Source of the DNA: Phormidium ambiguum IAM M-71
GTDB taxonomy: Bacteria > Cyanobacteriota > Cyanobacteriia > Cyanobacteriales > Aerosakkonemataceae
Assembly: GCF_001904725.1 (NCBI RefSeq)
Contig: NZ_MRCE01000007.1
Span: forward strand, 186,001-250,000
Direction of reading: 5' to 3'
Length of the DNA: 64,000 bases
Under the pieces are notes generated by a model. The model had not been told where the DNA came from. It searched no databases and worked only from the letters and a program-made list of their open reading frames with translations. A program made the translations under genes and the position numbers. Shown piece after piece: positions 1-8,508 of the stretch; positions within the stretch are counted from its first letter, which is position 1; each line of letters starts with the position of its first letter.

Positions 1-511
1 CATGCACGCTTCCTTCGTAGTGTAATAAAGAACCATCAGAATTATAAATCGCTCGCACATTTTCTGAAATCCACATTTTTGTCCGATCTTTGCGATAAAT
101 TTCTGACTCAAATCCGGTAACAGAATCATACCCTTTTAAATAAGCGATCAGTTCATCCCATCGTTGAGGTTGGACATATAATTGTTCGCCGAGATTAGTG
201 ATTGTTGTCCTTAGTTCCGAAACGGATTCATAACCATACATTTTGGCTAAGGCAATGTTAGCATCTAAATATTTACCTTCAGGTGAAATGATAAAAATGC
301 CTTCGACGGCATTTTCAAATATACTGCGATATTTCTCTTCGGTTTGACGGAGTTGGTTTTCTATTGAATCTCCATGTTCAATAGCTGTGGATAAGGAAAT
401 TTCTAAATCAAGATTTTTTTGTTTTAGTTCAGCATTTTCTTGGCGAAGTCTTTCTATCTCCGCCAAGAGAGAAGATTCTTGATGATTAGCGATCGCTTGT
501 TCATCTCCCAT
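1..511 (-). CDS. PAS-domain sensory protein (N-terminal part, cut by window edge)
   Basis: An open frame runs from an ATG at 511 to the left edge without a stop, so only about 170 residues are visible. Residues 1-55 form a predicted coiled coil rich in E, L, Q and K. A PAS domain follows, with the typical opening KYRSIFENAVEGIFIISPEG and the ending GSLLHYEGSV. The output domain lies outside the window, so whether it is a cyclase, phosphatase, kinase or GGDEF protein cannot be said. The start lies only 6 bases after the stop of the SiaC-like gene on the same strand, which indicates translational coupling in one operon. By analogy with Sia systems it may be the switch's input or output protein; that is inference. 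Confidence 0.75.
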   Translation of the reverse strand, partial: MGDEQAIANHQESSLLAEIERLRQENAELKQKNLDLEISLSTAIEHGDSIENQLRQTEEKYRSIFENAVEGIFIISPEGKYLDANIALAKMYGYESVSELRTTITNLGEQLYVQPQRWDELIAYLKGYDSVTGFESEIYRKDRTKMWISENVRAIYNSDGSLLHYEGSVH

Positions 512-517
512 TTTTCA

Positions 518-877
518 TCAAGCAAATTCTAACTTTATTTCTTGCATTAACCGTTTTAAATTCTTTAAAGATTTGGTCTGCCAAAGAATTTGTTCTGAAC
601 CTTTTAAACTTAAATTAACATTACCTTTTTCTCGCACTTTAATGACAAACATCGAAAGCATACTAATTCCTGAACTATTGAGAAATTCCAATTCTCGTAA
701 GTCAATTGTCACAGATGGATTTTCTTCAACCACAGCCATTAATAATTCCATTACAGGTCTATATTCTTCCATTCCAGCTAATCGCAGAAAACCCTGGAAA
801 AACACAGTTGATGTTTCTGGATCGTGCCAGATTTGATAGTCATCTGTTTTTATTTTTAGCAATTTCTTACTCCTCAC
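518..877 (-). CDS. SiaC/Slr1659-like regulatory protein
   Basis: This 119-residue protein resembles the small partner-switch proteins of the SiaC (DUF1987) and cyanobacterial Slr1659 type. It opens with a short beta-rich stretch, DPETSTVFFQGFLRL, then EEYRPVMELL. A central segment, VTIDLRELEFLNSSGISML, looks like the STAS phosphorylation-site region, with the LNSSG serines as candidates. Such proteins are phosphorylated by a SiaB-type kinase, and their phosphorylation state controls a partner enzyme. It is the middle gene of a minus-strand set, 77 bases downstream of the SiaB-like kinase gene and 6 bases before a PAS protein. The family call rests on remembered sequence features, so it is moderate in confidence. 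The existence of the gene is not in doubt. Confidence 0.7.
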   Translation of the reverse strand: MRSKKLLKIKTDDYQIWHDPETSTVFFQGFLRLAGMEEYRPVMELLMAVVEENPSVTIDLRELEFLNSSGISMLSMFVIKVREKGNVNLSLKGSEQILWQTKSLKNLKRLMQEIKLEFA

Positions 878-954
878 CCAGTTAATAGTATTTATTTCTC
901 ATTTCTCTATCCTCACATTTTTTTTCATGTGAAATTATATATTATTAGCTTAGC

Positions 955-1545
955 TTAGATATCAAAACGTGCCATCACACTAACATGAACGATTTCGGAA
1001 TCATGGTGCAGGTGGTCAAATTTCCAACCCAAGTGGGCAGAATAGTCATTAACCATAGTTAATAAACCCAGCTGGGATTCTCCGTTTCCCAGTGCGGTTT
1101 TTTCCATTTGGCGGGTGTAAAATTCATCGGGATCGGAATCTAATAATTCAGTTATAAATTTTTGATATTTTTTGATGGTTGTTTCATGGGCATAATTAGT
1201 TACAAAAAAAATCAATTCTTCCTCATACAAATATAAAGTAATAGAAATGGGTAAGTTAGCAGTGCGATCGCTATATTTAACAGCATTTTCTAAAAGTTCA
1301 TTAGCGATATAACTAACTATGCTTTTAACTGTATTTTTGCGATTAATTTTGTTTTTTGCAGTGGGATCGCCGGGAAAAAAAGCAGCAAAGTAATCGCCTA
1401 AAAAGTCTGCTGATATACCATTATGTTCCCAACAACGCTTTCTAGTTTCGGAAGTCGGGGAAAAATTTAGGGTGAGGTAGTCATGACTAACTGGAATTTC
1501 TGCTAAGAATTCCCCAAATATTTGAATGTTATGAGATGGAGTCAT
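955..1545 (-). CDS. SiaB/Slr1658-like GHKL ATPase, probable protein kinase
   Basis: This 196-residue soluble protein has a GHKL-type ATP-binding fold. The N-box-like ANELLENAVKYSD is at about residues 87-99, and a later GNGESQLGLLTMVNDYS segment could form the lid and G region. There is no dimerisation/His-phosphotransfer domain, so it is not a classical sensor kinase. The size and motifs fit the DUF6272/SiaB family, which phosphorylates a small SiaC-like protein on Ser or Thr. Here the gene for such a partner follows directly. It is the first gene of the operon and a 371-base gap lies upstream. An anti-sigma RsbW-type kinase is the main alternative, but no sigma factor is nearby. Confidence 0.7.
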   Translation of the reverse strand: MTPSHNIQIFGEFLAEIPVSHDYLTLNFSPTSETRKRCWEHNGISADFLGDYFAAFFPGDPTAKNKINRKNTVKSIVSYIANELLENAVKYSDRTANLPISITLYLYEEELIFFVTNYAHETTIKKYQKFITELLDSDPDEFYTRQMEKTALGNGESQLGLLTMVNDYSAHLGWKFDHLHHDSEIVHVSVMARFDI

Positions 1546-1916
1546 ATTTCATCAGAACTTACTGGCTTAGGAAAAGCATTACACCTTATGTTATGATTTT
1601 ACTCATTTTTTCCCAAGTTTAATAACGCAATTTGCTAGTTATCAGGTTGAAACTGGTAGTAGGTAGTGGATAATCAGATTCCTACTACCAATTACCAATT
1701 CATACCAAATCCGGCTTTAATACCCCCGTTATTTTTCAGTCCGCGAAGGCGGACTTAGTTTGTGTAGATGCGGTTTTAACTGCCGAGTCTTATCAGAGGT
1801 TTTTAACCCAGATTTAGTATCACGAAATGAATTATAAATATCTGTTAGATGCGGGTTTTGTTGAAGATTTGATGGTGAAATTCCCAGATATTTACTAAAC
1901 ATACCCTGACAAATTA
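1546..1916. other. Intergenic gap with short repeat and a possible coding remnant
   Basis: This gap separates era from the Sia-like operon. It carries a short GC-rich element at about 1740-1767 (CCGCGAAGGCGGACTTAG), of a kind scattered in cyanobacterial genomes. A plus-strand stretch at 1827-1898 reads as a 23-codon frame (MNYKYLLDAG through to a stop). It has no ribosome site and may be a relic of a longer gene. I see no RNA gene. Confidence 0.4.
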
Positions 1917-2891
1917 TTATTCTTCGACTTTGTAACCAAATTCAGCCAAACGTAGGCGAGATTGTCGCCATTTTGGTTGCACTTTAACAAATAATTCTAA
2001 ATAGATTTTGCCAGCAATTAACTTTTGCATTTGTTCTCTAGCGGCACTACCAATTGCTTTAAGCATTGCGCCACCTTTGCCAATTAAAATTCCTTTTTGG
2101 GAATCTCTTTCGACGTGAATAGTTCCCCAAACGCGAGTAATTGTTTCTGCTTCTTCGACTCGATCGATCGTCACTGCTACTGAATGAGGAACTTCTTCAC
2201 GAGTTAGTAACAAAATTTGCTCGCGGATTAATTCGCCCATGATAAAACGTTCTGGTTGATCGGTAACTAAATCAGGGGGATAATAATAAGGGCCTGATTC
2301 TAAGTTACTAATTAGTAGTTCTTGGAGTGTGTCTACTCCTTCGCTAGTGAGGGCAGAAATTTTCGCAAAAGGCCAATTAAAAGTGTTCGCTATTTGAATG
2401 TAACTTTCATCTATTGACTGATAATTTGTTGGTTGTAAGTCTGATTTATTTAACCCTAAAATTACTGGGGTTTTCGTATTTTCTAATAATTCGACAATAA
2501 AGCGATCGCCTCCTCCCGCTTCTTGGGAAGCATCGACTAAAAATAGCAAGACATCTACTGATTGAATAGCAGATTGGGCATTTTTAACCAGAACTTCTCC
2601 TAAGCGGTGATGGGGTTTATGAATACCGGGAGTATCCACAAAAATTATTTGGGCTTTTTCTGTGGTCAAAATTCCTCGCAAACGATTGCGGGTAGTTTGC
2701 GCCACTGGAGAAGTAATGGCAATTTTTTGCCCTACTAACAGATTCATTAAAGTCGATTTGCCGACATTAGGGCGGCCAATAATGCCGATAAAACCTGATT
2801 TATATCCCTGGGGTGCAGTCGGGATAGTCAACAGTTCTGATGGAAAAATTTTTTCTTCTCGATCGCTCATTTGATCGTCAACCTTTATCAC
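1917..2891 (-). CDS. era: GTPase Era
   Basis: Era is an essential GTPase that binds the 3' end of 16S rRNA during 30S ribosome assembly. The G1 motif GRPNVGKS is at about residues 39-46, followed by the switch segment with TTRNRL, the G3 DTPG and the G4 NKSD. The C-terminal half is a KH domain with the GKGG signature before MLKAIG. The 324-residue length is slightly long because of an N-terminal extension before YKSGFIGIIG. The given start is a GTG with AGGA 8 bases upstream. An in-frame ATG at 2870 is a good alternative, because TATTAT just before the GTG could be a -10 box. Confidence 0.96.
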   Translation of the reverse strand: MIKVDDQMSDREEKIFPSELLTIPTAPQGYKSGFIGIIGRPNVGKSTLMNLLVGQKIAITSPVAQTTRNRLRGILTTEKAQIIFVDTPGIHKPHHRLGEVLVKNAQSAIQSVDVLLFLVDASQEAGGGDRFIVELLENTKTPVILGLNKSDLQPTNYQSIDESYIQIANTFNWPFAKISALTSEGVDTLQELLISNLESGPYYYPPDLVTDQPERFIMGELIREQILLLTREEVPHSVAVTIDRVEEAETITRVWGTIHVERDSQKGILIGKGGAMLKAIGSAAREQMQKLIAGKIYLELFVKVQPKWRQSRLRLAEFGYKVEE

Positions 2892-2915
2892 TATGTTTTT
2901 CCTATAATAGGTTTA

Positions 2916-5645
2916 TTAAGACAAAGTATTATGTGGCAAGTAATCTAACTTGAGTAGGGTTTTATTTGGATTATTGAGTAGTTCTGTCGCTGCGGCAACA
3001 TTGATGGGAGGACTAAACAAATAACCTTGGATACCGTCACAATTAATGGAACGTAAAAATTGTAATTGTTCTGCTGTTTCTACTCCTTCTGCGATTAATT
3101 TTAAGTTGAGTGCGTGTCCTAAATCAATGATAGCGGTAATAATGGCAGTATCTTTCGGGTTGCAGATAAAATCATGAATAAATGAGCGATCGATCTTCAG
3201 CTTATCTATGGGAAATCTTTTCAGCGACCACAAAGAAGAGTAACCTATGCCAAAATCATCCATAGAAATATGAATTCCCATACTCCTTAAAGAATGCAAC
3301 ACGGCAATTGTAAAATCTACATCTTGAATAGCAATACTCTCAGTAATTTCAATTTCTAAATACTCTGGGTCTAAACCTGTTTCATTAAGTACTTTAGCAA
3401 TAGTTTTTACTAAGTCTTGTTGCTGAAATTGTCTGGCTGAAAGATTGACGGCAATGCGAATTGGTGGTATACCAGCTTGTTGCCAAAGTTTGTTTTGTTG
3501 ACAAGCCGTTTTTAATACCCATTCGCCAATTTGAAAGATTAATCCAGTTTCTTCAGCTACAGGAATAAATTGATCTGGACGGATTAATCCTTTTTCCCCT
3601 GATTGCCACCGAATTAATGCTTCCATCCCCACAATTTTACCTGTAATTATGTCTAATTGGGGTTGGTAATATAATAAAAATTCTTCTCTTTGCAAAGCTT
3701 TGTATAAATTGTTTTCTAAGATCATGCGTTCTAGGGCTTTATTACCGATCGCAGGAGTGTAAATTTGATAGTTATTCCGCCCTTTTTGTTTGGCTTTATA
3801 CATAGCAGCATCGGCATTTTTTAGCAACGTTTCTGCATCTTCTCCATCATAAGGAGCAAAAGCAATTCCAATACTAGCTTTGACATAAAATTCTTGACCA
3901 TTAAAGTTAAACGGCGCACTAATTACGTGCAGAATTCGCTCTAAAATATGAATGGCATTTTCTGTACTCTGAACTCCTGGTAGTAAGATTGTAAATTCAT
4001 CTCCGCCCCAGCGAGCGACCAAATCCCCTTCTCGTAAACAACCTTGCAATCTTTTCGCAACTTTTTGTAATAATTTATCCCCTGTGGCGTGACCAAGTGT
4101 ATCATTAATGTTTTTAAAATAATCTAAATCCAGAAATACCACTGCTAGCATTTTGCCACCTTGATGCAGGTGGGCTAATTCTAGCGAAAGGCGATTGTTA
4201 AATAGTAATCTATTGGGTAAACCTGTTAGTAAATCATGGGACGCTTGATGTTGAATTGTATCTTCAACTCGCTTTTGTAACACAGCCATGTAAAGATGTA
4301 ATCCCAAGGATTGTGCTAGCTTTATTTCATCGGAATTCCAATGTTTTGTTTGCCCTTTTTTAATGTCTCGCCAAGCAGCAAAAGATTTGCGTGGACGAGC
4401 ATTTCTTTGGTCTTTTCTAAATCTTCCCGCCCATAATGTTTCGGTTTCAATTTCATTGCGAAATATTGTGAGACAACCAACACATTGTTGATGATATCGC
4501 AGCGGTACAATTAATAATGAACGAATGCCTGTGGATTTAAAAGCCGGAATTAATTTTTTAAATTGCGGTTCTTGATAAATATCCGTAATAATGTAAATTT
4601 GCGAAACCGGATGTTTATTATCTGATTCATCTCCGTTCGTAATTTCTGGAAATTTGCTTGTATCTTTGGGAAAAAAATTAGTTTTTAGGGCTGGTTTCAT
4701 GACTGCCCAATTTTGGGGAATAATGGAAAAGTTCAGATACTTTCCTTGGTTATTTTGGTCGAATCCAATAATTGTTTGCCAAAATTCGGTTTCTTCTAAG
4801 TCTGAAATTTTTGGTTGTTCTCCACACAGAAAAATTTGTGCAGACTCCCCCATCCCATCAGGTGTTATATATAATCTACCTCCAGAAGCATTGAGAACTT
4901 TCGTTGCTTGTTCTAAAACAGTTTGACGAATTTTTAGACTGTTCAGAGGAGAGTGTAAAATTTGACTGATTTTATTAATTGTTGCTTCGTGTTCTGCTTG
5001 ATTTCTCGCCCGAAAAAGTAGGTTGGATTGAGCAATTGCGATCGATAATTGATCTACTAACAATTGCACAATTTTCAACTCTCTTTCCGAATAACGGCGT
5101 GCTTGTGCATGGTGCGAAACTAACAATCCCCAGAGTTGATTTTGATGCAAAATAGGTACAGTTAAGGAAGACCCTACCCCCATTGCCGACAGATATTCTA
5201 TATGACATTCATCGACTGAAGCGTAACAAATATCTTCAGAAATTAAGCTTTCTCCTGTATGCGGACAATCTAATTGACTGAGAATTTTTCGCCCCGCTGC
5301 TACATCTACAATTACCCTTTGACGTGCTTTTAAAAACATTTGACGTGCGTACAAGGGAATGTCATCTGCCGGAAAATGTAGCCCTAATAAAGAAGGTAGA
5401 CGATGATTATCAATGGATTCTGCTATTACTTCCCCACTGCCATCATCGTGAAATGAATAAATTTTTACTCTATCTGTATTTAAAAAAGAACGAATTTCCT
5501 CAGCCGTCGTTGTCAAAATTTCTGGCAACTCTAAAGAACGACGAATTCTAGTAGTAATTCGATTTAGTAAGCTCTCCTCTGCGCTCAGTGAAGCAGCCTC
5601 CTCTTCTGGTGTTTGAGATGTTGATTTACTTTCTTCTTGAGCCAT
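2916..5645 (-). CDS. GAF-GAF-GGDEF-EAL protein with phytochrome-like first GAF
   Basis: This 909-residue cytoplasmic protein is built to make and/or break cyclic di-GMP in response to a signal. GAF1 (about 40-210) has the phytochrome DIP motif (FPADDIP, 91-97) and a Cys147-His148 pair in DECHIEYLSAMGV. These are the positions where phytochromes and cyanobacteriochromes bind a bilin. A second GAF spans about 220-460. The GGDEF domain has an intact GGDEF near 547 and the inhibitory RxxD site (REGD) five residues before it. The EAL domain has EALIRW near 676, DDFGIGYSS and AEGVE, so both enzymatic domains look active. It reads away from the FAD oxidase gene. Light sensing is inferred from the residues and not proven. 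Confidence 0.92.
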   Translation of the reverse strand: MAQEESKSTSQTPEEEAASLSAEESLLNRITTRIRRSLELPEILTTTAEEIRSFLNTDRVKIYSFHDDGSGEVIAESIDNHRLPSLLGLHFPADDIPLYARQMFLKARQRVIVDVAAGRKILSQLDCPHTGESLISEDICYASVDECHIEYLSAMGVGSSLTVPILHQNQLWGLLVSHHAQARRYSERELKIVQLLVDQLSIAIAQSNLLFRARNQAEHEATINKISQILHSPLNSLKIRQTVLEQATKVLNASGGRLYITPDGMGESAQIFLCGEQPKISDLEETEFWQTIIGFDQNNQGKYLNFSIIPQNWAVMKPALKTNFFPKDTSKFPEITNGDESDNKHPVSQIYIITDIYQEPQFKKLIPAFKSTGIRSLLIVPLRYHQQCVGCLTIFRNEIETETLWAGRFRKDQRNARPRKSFAAWRDIKKGQTKHWNSDEIKLAQSLGLHLYMAVLQKRVEDTIQHQASHDLLTGLPNRLLFNNRLSLELAHLHQGGKMLAVVFLDLDYFKNINDTLGHATGDKLLQKVAKRLQGCLREGDLVARWGGDEFTILLPGVQSTENAIHILERILHVISAPFNFNGQEFYVKASIGIAFAPYDGEDAETLLKNADAAMYKAKQKGRNNYQIYTPAIGNKALERMILENNLYKALQREEFLLYYQPQLDIITGKIVGMEALIRWQSGEKGLIRPDQFIPVAEETGLIFQIGEWVLKTACQQNKLWQQAGIPPIRIAVNLSARQFQQQDLVKTIAKVLNETGLDPEYLEIEITESIAIQDVDFTIAVLHSLRSMGIHISMDDFGIGYSSLWSLKRFPIDKLKIDRSFIHDFICNPKDTAIITAIIDLGHALNLKLIAEGVETAEQLQFLRSINCDGIQGYLFSPPINVAAATELLNNPNKTLLKLDYLPHNTLS

Positions 5646-5976
5646 GCTCTTAAACTAATCACTCCGATAAGCTGTTATACCACTCTTATCTTTATTTAAG
5701 TATTTTCCTCTATCGTGTATCATTAAAAATTTTAGTATATATCTTTGTATCTAATTTTACTTTATTTTTCTTATGTATTGAGCAAATTACATTTACTTTA
5801 TTTAAATTTACATTAATTAAATAAATTCTTTAACAAATTTATGCTATTGGCCTAATTTTGTCGTTTGTTGTAAAATAAAGCTAATTTTTCATCCTCAGTC
5901 TGATTAATTGCCAATCAAAACACAATTTTTGTTGTATAAGACATTTTAAATGTTGGTAAAAGACTAATCAACAGCA
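5646..5976. other. AT-rich divergent promoter region
   Basis: This gap lies between two divergent genes, the GGDEF-EAL gene and the FAD oxidase, so promoters for both should lie here. It is very AT-rich, with runs such as TTTACATTAATTAAATAAATT around 5810-5830. I could not pick out a convincing -35/-10 pair or operator. Confidence 0.35.
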
Positions 5977-7332
5977 ATGACCTTAACTCCAAACACATCA
6001 ACTAATTGGGATGCGTCCTCTTTGTTTTCTGGCATTGAAACAATCACTGATTCAGTACAGGTAATAAAGCTTTCCCAGGATTATCATACTTTTAGTCCTA
6101 TATTGCAACCAAAGCTAGCAGGAAAAAAGGCAGATGTAGTAGTTCGTCCAGCAAACGAAGCTGAAGTTCTCCAAGTAGCTGCTACTTGCGTCAAGTATAA
6201 AATACCACTAACAGTTCGTGGTGCGGGAACCGGAAATTATGGGCAATGCGTACCGCTGCATGGTGGCGTGATTCTAGATATGACACGAATGCAGGAAATT
6301 TTATGGGTGAAGCCAGGGGTAGCTAGGGTAGAAGCCGGAGTAAAACTAGCGCAGTTAGATAAAAAAGCCAGAGAAATTGGCTGGGAAATGCGAATGGCAC
6401 CTTCTACATATCGAATTGCCACAATAGGAGGTTTTATTGCTGGAGGAAGTGGAGGAATTGGTTCGATTAATTATGGTTTACTTGCCGATCGCGGTAATCT
6501 TTTAGCATTAAAAGTTGTCACAATGGAAAATGAACCCCGTGTAATTGAATTGCGGGGAGATGATGTGCAAAAAGTGAATCATGCTTGGGGTGTTAATGGC
6601 ATTATTACAGAATTAGAAATTCCTTTAGCACCTGCATATCCTTGGACGGAAATAATTGTTACTTTTGATGATTTTATGACTGCGGCCAAATTTGGCCAAG
6701 CTTTAGCGGATGCTGATGGGATAATTAAAAAGTCAATTTGTATTACTGCATGGCCGATACCTAGTTATTTTACAGCTTTGCGATCGTACTTGCCAGACAA
6801 TACCCACGCCGCCCTGTTAATGGTATCAGAAACTAGTTTGGAACCTTTGCAAGATTTAATTAAAGAATATAACGGCAAAATTACATATCAAAAATTAGCC
6901 CAAGATACAGGTAAAGGTTTTCAACTTGCCGAATTTACCTGGAATCACACAACCTTACACGCCCGTAATGTTGATACTTCATTAACATATTTACAAAGCG
7001 TTTTTCCCCCTGACAAAAATCTCTCACTAGTTGAAGAGTTGTATCATCATTTTGGTGACGAAGTAATGATGCACTTGGAATTTTTGCGGATTGGTGGTGT
7101 AGCAGTTCCTGCTGGTTTACAAGTAGTTCGCTTCACCACAGAAGAACGCTTAAATGAAATTATTCACTATCACGAAGAACGGGGAATTTTCATTCCTAAC
7201 CCTCACGTTTATATTTTAGAAGATGGAGGCAGAAAAGTTGTTGATGTCGCCCAAGTCAAATTTAAAGAAATGGTCGATCCTTACGGTTTAATGAATCCTG
7301 GTAAAATGCGCGGTTGGATGGAACGCAGTTAA
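5977..7332 (+). CDS. FAD-binding oxidase, GlcD/PCMH type
   Basis: This 451-residue FAD-linked oxidoreductase has the PCMH fold. The FAD-binding region includes VVVRPANEAEVLQVAATC, then RGAGTGNYGQCVPLHGGVILD at about 82-102, then a TIGGFIAGGSGGIGSINYG segment. The C-terminus, VDPYGLMNPGKMRGW, is the usual end of GlcD-like oxidases. Family members oxidise 2-hydroxyacids and other small substrates, and the substrate here is not evident. The gene is followed after 55 bases by uraD, so a role in purine or ureide breakdown is possible. That would be new for this fold and is inference. There is no signal peptide. The start is an ATG preceded by a long AT-rich promoter region. Confidence 0.85.
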   Translation: MTLTPNTSTNWDASSLFSGIETITDSVQVIKLSQDYHTFSPILQPKLAGKKADVVVRPANEAEVLQVAATCVKYKIPLTVRGAGTGNYGQCVPLHGGVILDMTRMQEILWVKPGVARVEAGVKLAQLDKKAREIGWEMRMAPSTYRIATIGGFIAGGSGGIGSINYGLLADRGNLLALKVVTMENEPRVIELRGDDVQKVNHAWGVNGIITELEIPLAPAYPWTEIIVTFDDFMTAAKFGQALADADGIIKKSICITAWPIPSYFTALRSYLPDNTHAALLMVSETSLEPLQDLIKEYNGKITYQKLAQDTGKGFQLAEFTWNHTTLHARNVDTSLTYLQSVFPPDKNLSLVEELYHHFGDEVMMHLEFLRIGGVAVPAGLQVVRFTTEERLNEIIHYHEERGIFIPNPHVYILEDGGRKVVDVAQVKFKEMVDPYGLMNPGKMRGWMERS

Positions 7333-7387
7333 CATATATCACACAATATCCCGACTTCTTCAATAAGCAAAAAATCACAAATTAATT

Positions 7388-7888
7388 ATGCAATATACAA
7401 TTTCTCAATTCAATGAAATGAACCAAGAAGCTTTTACCGAAGCTTTAGCAACAATCTTTGAACATTCACCTTGGATACCGGAAAATGCTTGGCAAAAACG
7501 CCCTTTTGCTGACTTATCTAGCCTGCATCAAAGCTTAGTAGAAGTTGTGCAAACCGCTAGTAAAGAACAACAATTAAACTTAATTTGCGCTCACCCAGAT
7601 TTAGGAACTAAAGCAAAAATGGCGGAAGCTTCGGTAAAAGAACAAGCGGGTGTAGGTTTAGATAAATTAACGCCGGAAGAGTATCAAAGATTTCATTCTC
7701 TCAACGAAACTTATAAAGAACAATTTGGTTTTCCCTTTATTATAGCTGTGAAAAATCACAGTAAAGATAGCATTTTAACAGCTTTTGAACAGCGACTTAA
7801 AAATTCACCAGAAGTAGAATTGAATCAGGCATTAAGCGAAATTTTCCAAATTGCTAGATTTCGTTTAAATGATTTAATGAGTGTTTAA
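7388..7888 (+). CDS. uraD: OHCU decarboxylase (UraD)
   Basis: This 166-residue protein matches 2-oxo-4-hydroxy-4-carboxy-5-ureidoimidazoline decarboxylase, which makes S-allantoin in the last step of urate oxidation. The family marks are AHPDLG near residue 68 with the catalytic His, EQAGVGLD near 86, and FGFPFIIAVK near 116. The N-terminal ISQFNEMNQEAFTEAL is also typical. It lies 55 bases after a FAD-linked oxidase on the same strand and is probably co-transcribed. No urate oxidase, HIU hydrolase or xanthine dehydrogenase gene is in the window, so the rest of the pathway must be elsewhere or be different. Confidence 0.93.
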   Translation: MQYTISQFNEMNQEAFTEALATIFEHSPWIPENAWQKRPFADLSSLHQSLVEVVQTASKEQQLNLICAHPDLGTKAKMAEASVKEQAGVGLDKLTPEEYQRFHSLNETYKEQFGFPFIIAVKNHSKDSILTAFEQRLKNSPEVELNQALSEIFQIARFRLNDLMSV

Positions 7889-7980
7889 AATGCTGATTAT
7901 TCAAATCAGATGAAATGCAGTGATTAATATCTGAAAAGAAGAGATTAAAATACACTTATCTCGATCGATGGGGAAACATA

Positions 7981-8394
7981 ATGAACCGAAAAATGCGGTT
8001 GTTGATAACTGGCATTGTCATCACTCTGGGTATTGTCACGAGTTTTCCCAGTGCAATAAAGGCAAAAAAACCAACACCTTCTGCTGAACAGTGTGCTGAG
8101 GTGGAAAAAGCAAAAAACCTCATACAACAAGCTTCTCAGCTTTACAAACAAGGTAAGTATGCAGAAGCGGTTCCTCTGGTGCAACGTGCGCTGGCGATGC
8201 AGGAGAAAGTTCTGGGTTCAGAGCATCCCGATGTTGCTCTCAGTCTCATCGCGTTGGGAGAACTGCACTTAAAATTGGGTAATCATGACCAAGCAGAAAG
8301 TTTGTTTCGACGCTCTCGGTCTACCCGATTATACTCTCTTGGTTCTCAGAATCCCGATCGAGAAGTTTGTCAAAATCAAAACTCACGTCCATGA
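7981..8394 (+). CDS. Small exported TPR protein
   Basis: This 137-residue protein has an N-terminal signal-like segment (MNRKMRLLITGIVITLG, with a likely cut near SAIKA). Two kinesin-light-chain-type tetratricopeptide repeats follow, with YAEAVPLVQRALAMQEKVLG and the HPDVALSLIALGELHLKLGN stretch. The second repeat ends in an odd tail, RRSRSTRLYSLGSQNPD, and the protein stops soon after. It may be the shortened remnant of a longer TPR protein, although no clear frameshift is seen. The function is unknown and it is probably a periplasmic protein-interaction module. Confidence 0.7.
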   Translation: MNRKMRLLITGIVITLGIVTSFPSAIKAKKPTPSAEQCAEVEKAKNLIQQASQLYKQGKYAEAVPLVQRALAMQEKVLGSEHPDVALSLIALGELHLKLGNHDQAESLFRRSRSTRLYSLGSQNPDREVCQNQNSRP

Positions 8395-8508
8395 ATAGGC
8401 GATCGCGCATTTAAAAACCACAGGGAAGCAGAAGAGGTTGGGGGATGGGCGGAGTAGAAGAGGTATTTGGATTATTTTCCCCATCTCCCCCTTGCCCACC
8501 CTACTAAC

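Noticed and set aside
4654-4926. Plus-strand frame inside the GGDEF-EAL gene
   Set aside because: It is opposite a well-supported coding region, with no ribosome site and non-cyanobacterial amino-acid composition. The many similar frames opposite the larger genes were left out for the same reason.
7981-8394. Frameshift in the small TPR protein
   Set aside because: The degenerate tail stays in the same frame (LGSQNPD resembles a TPR end), so a frameshift is not required.
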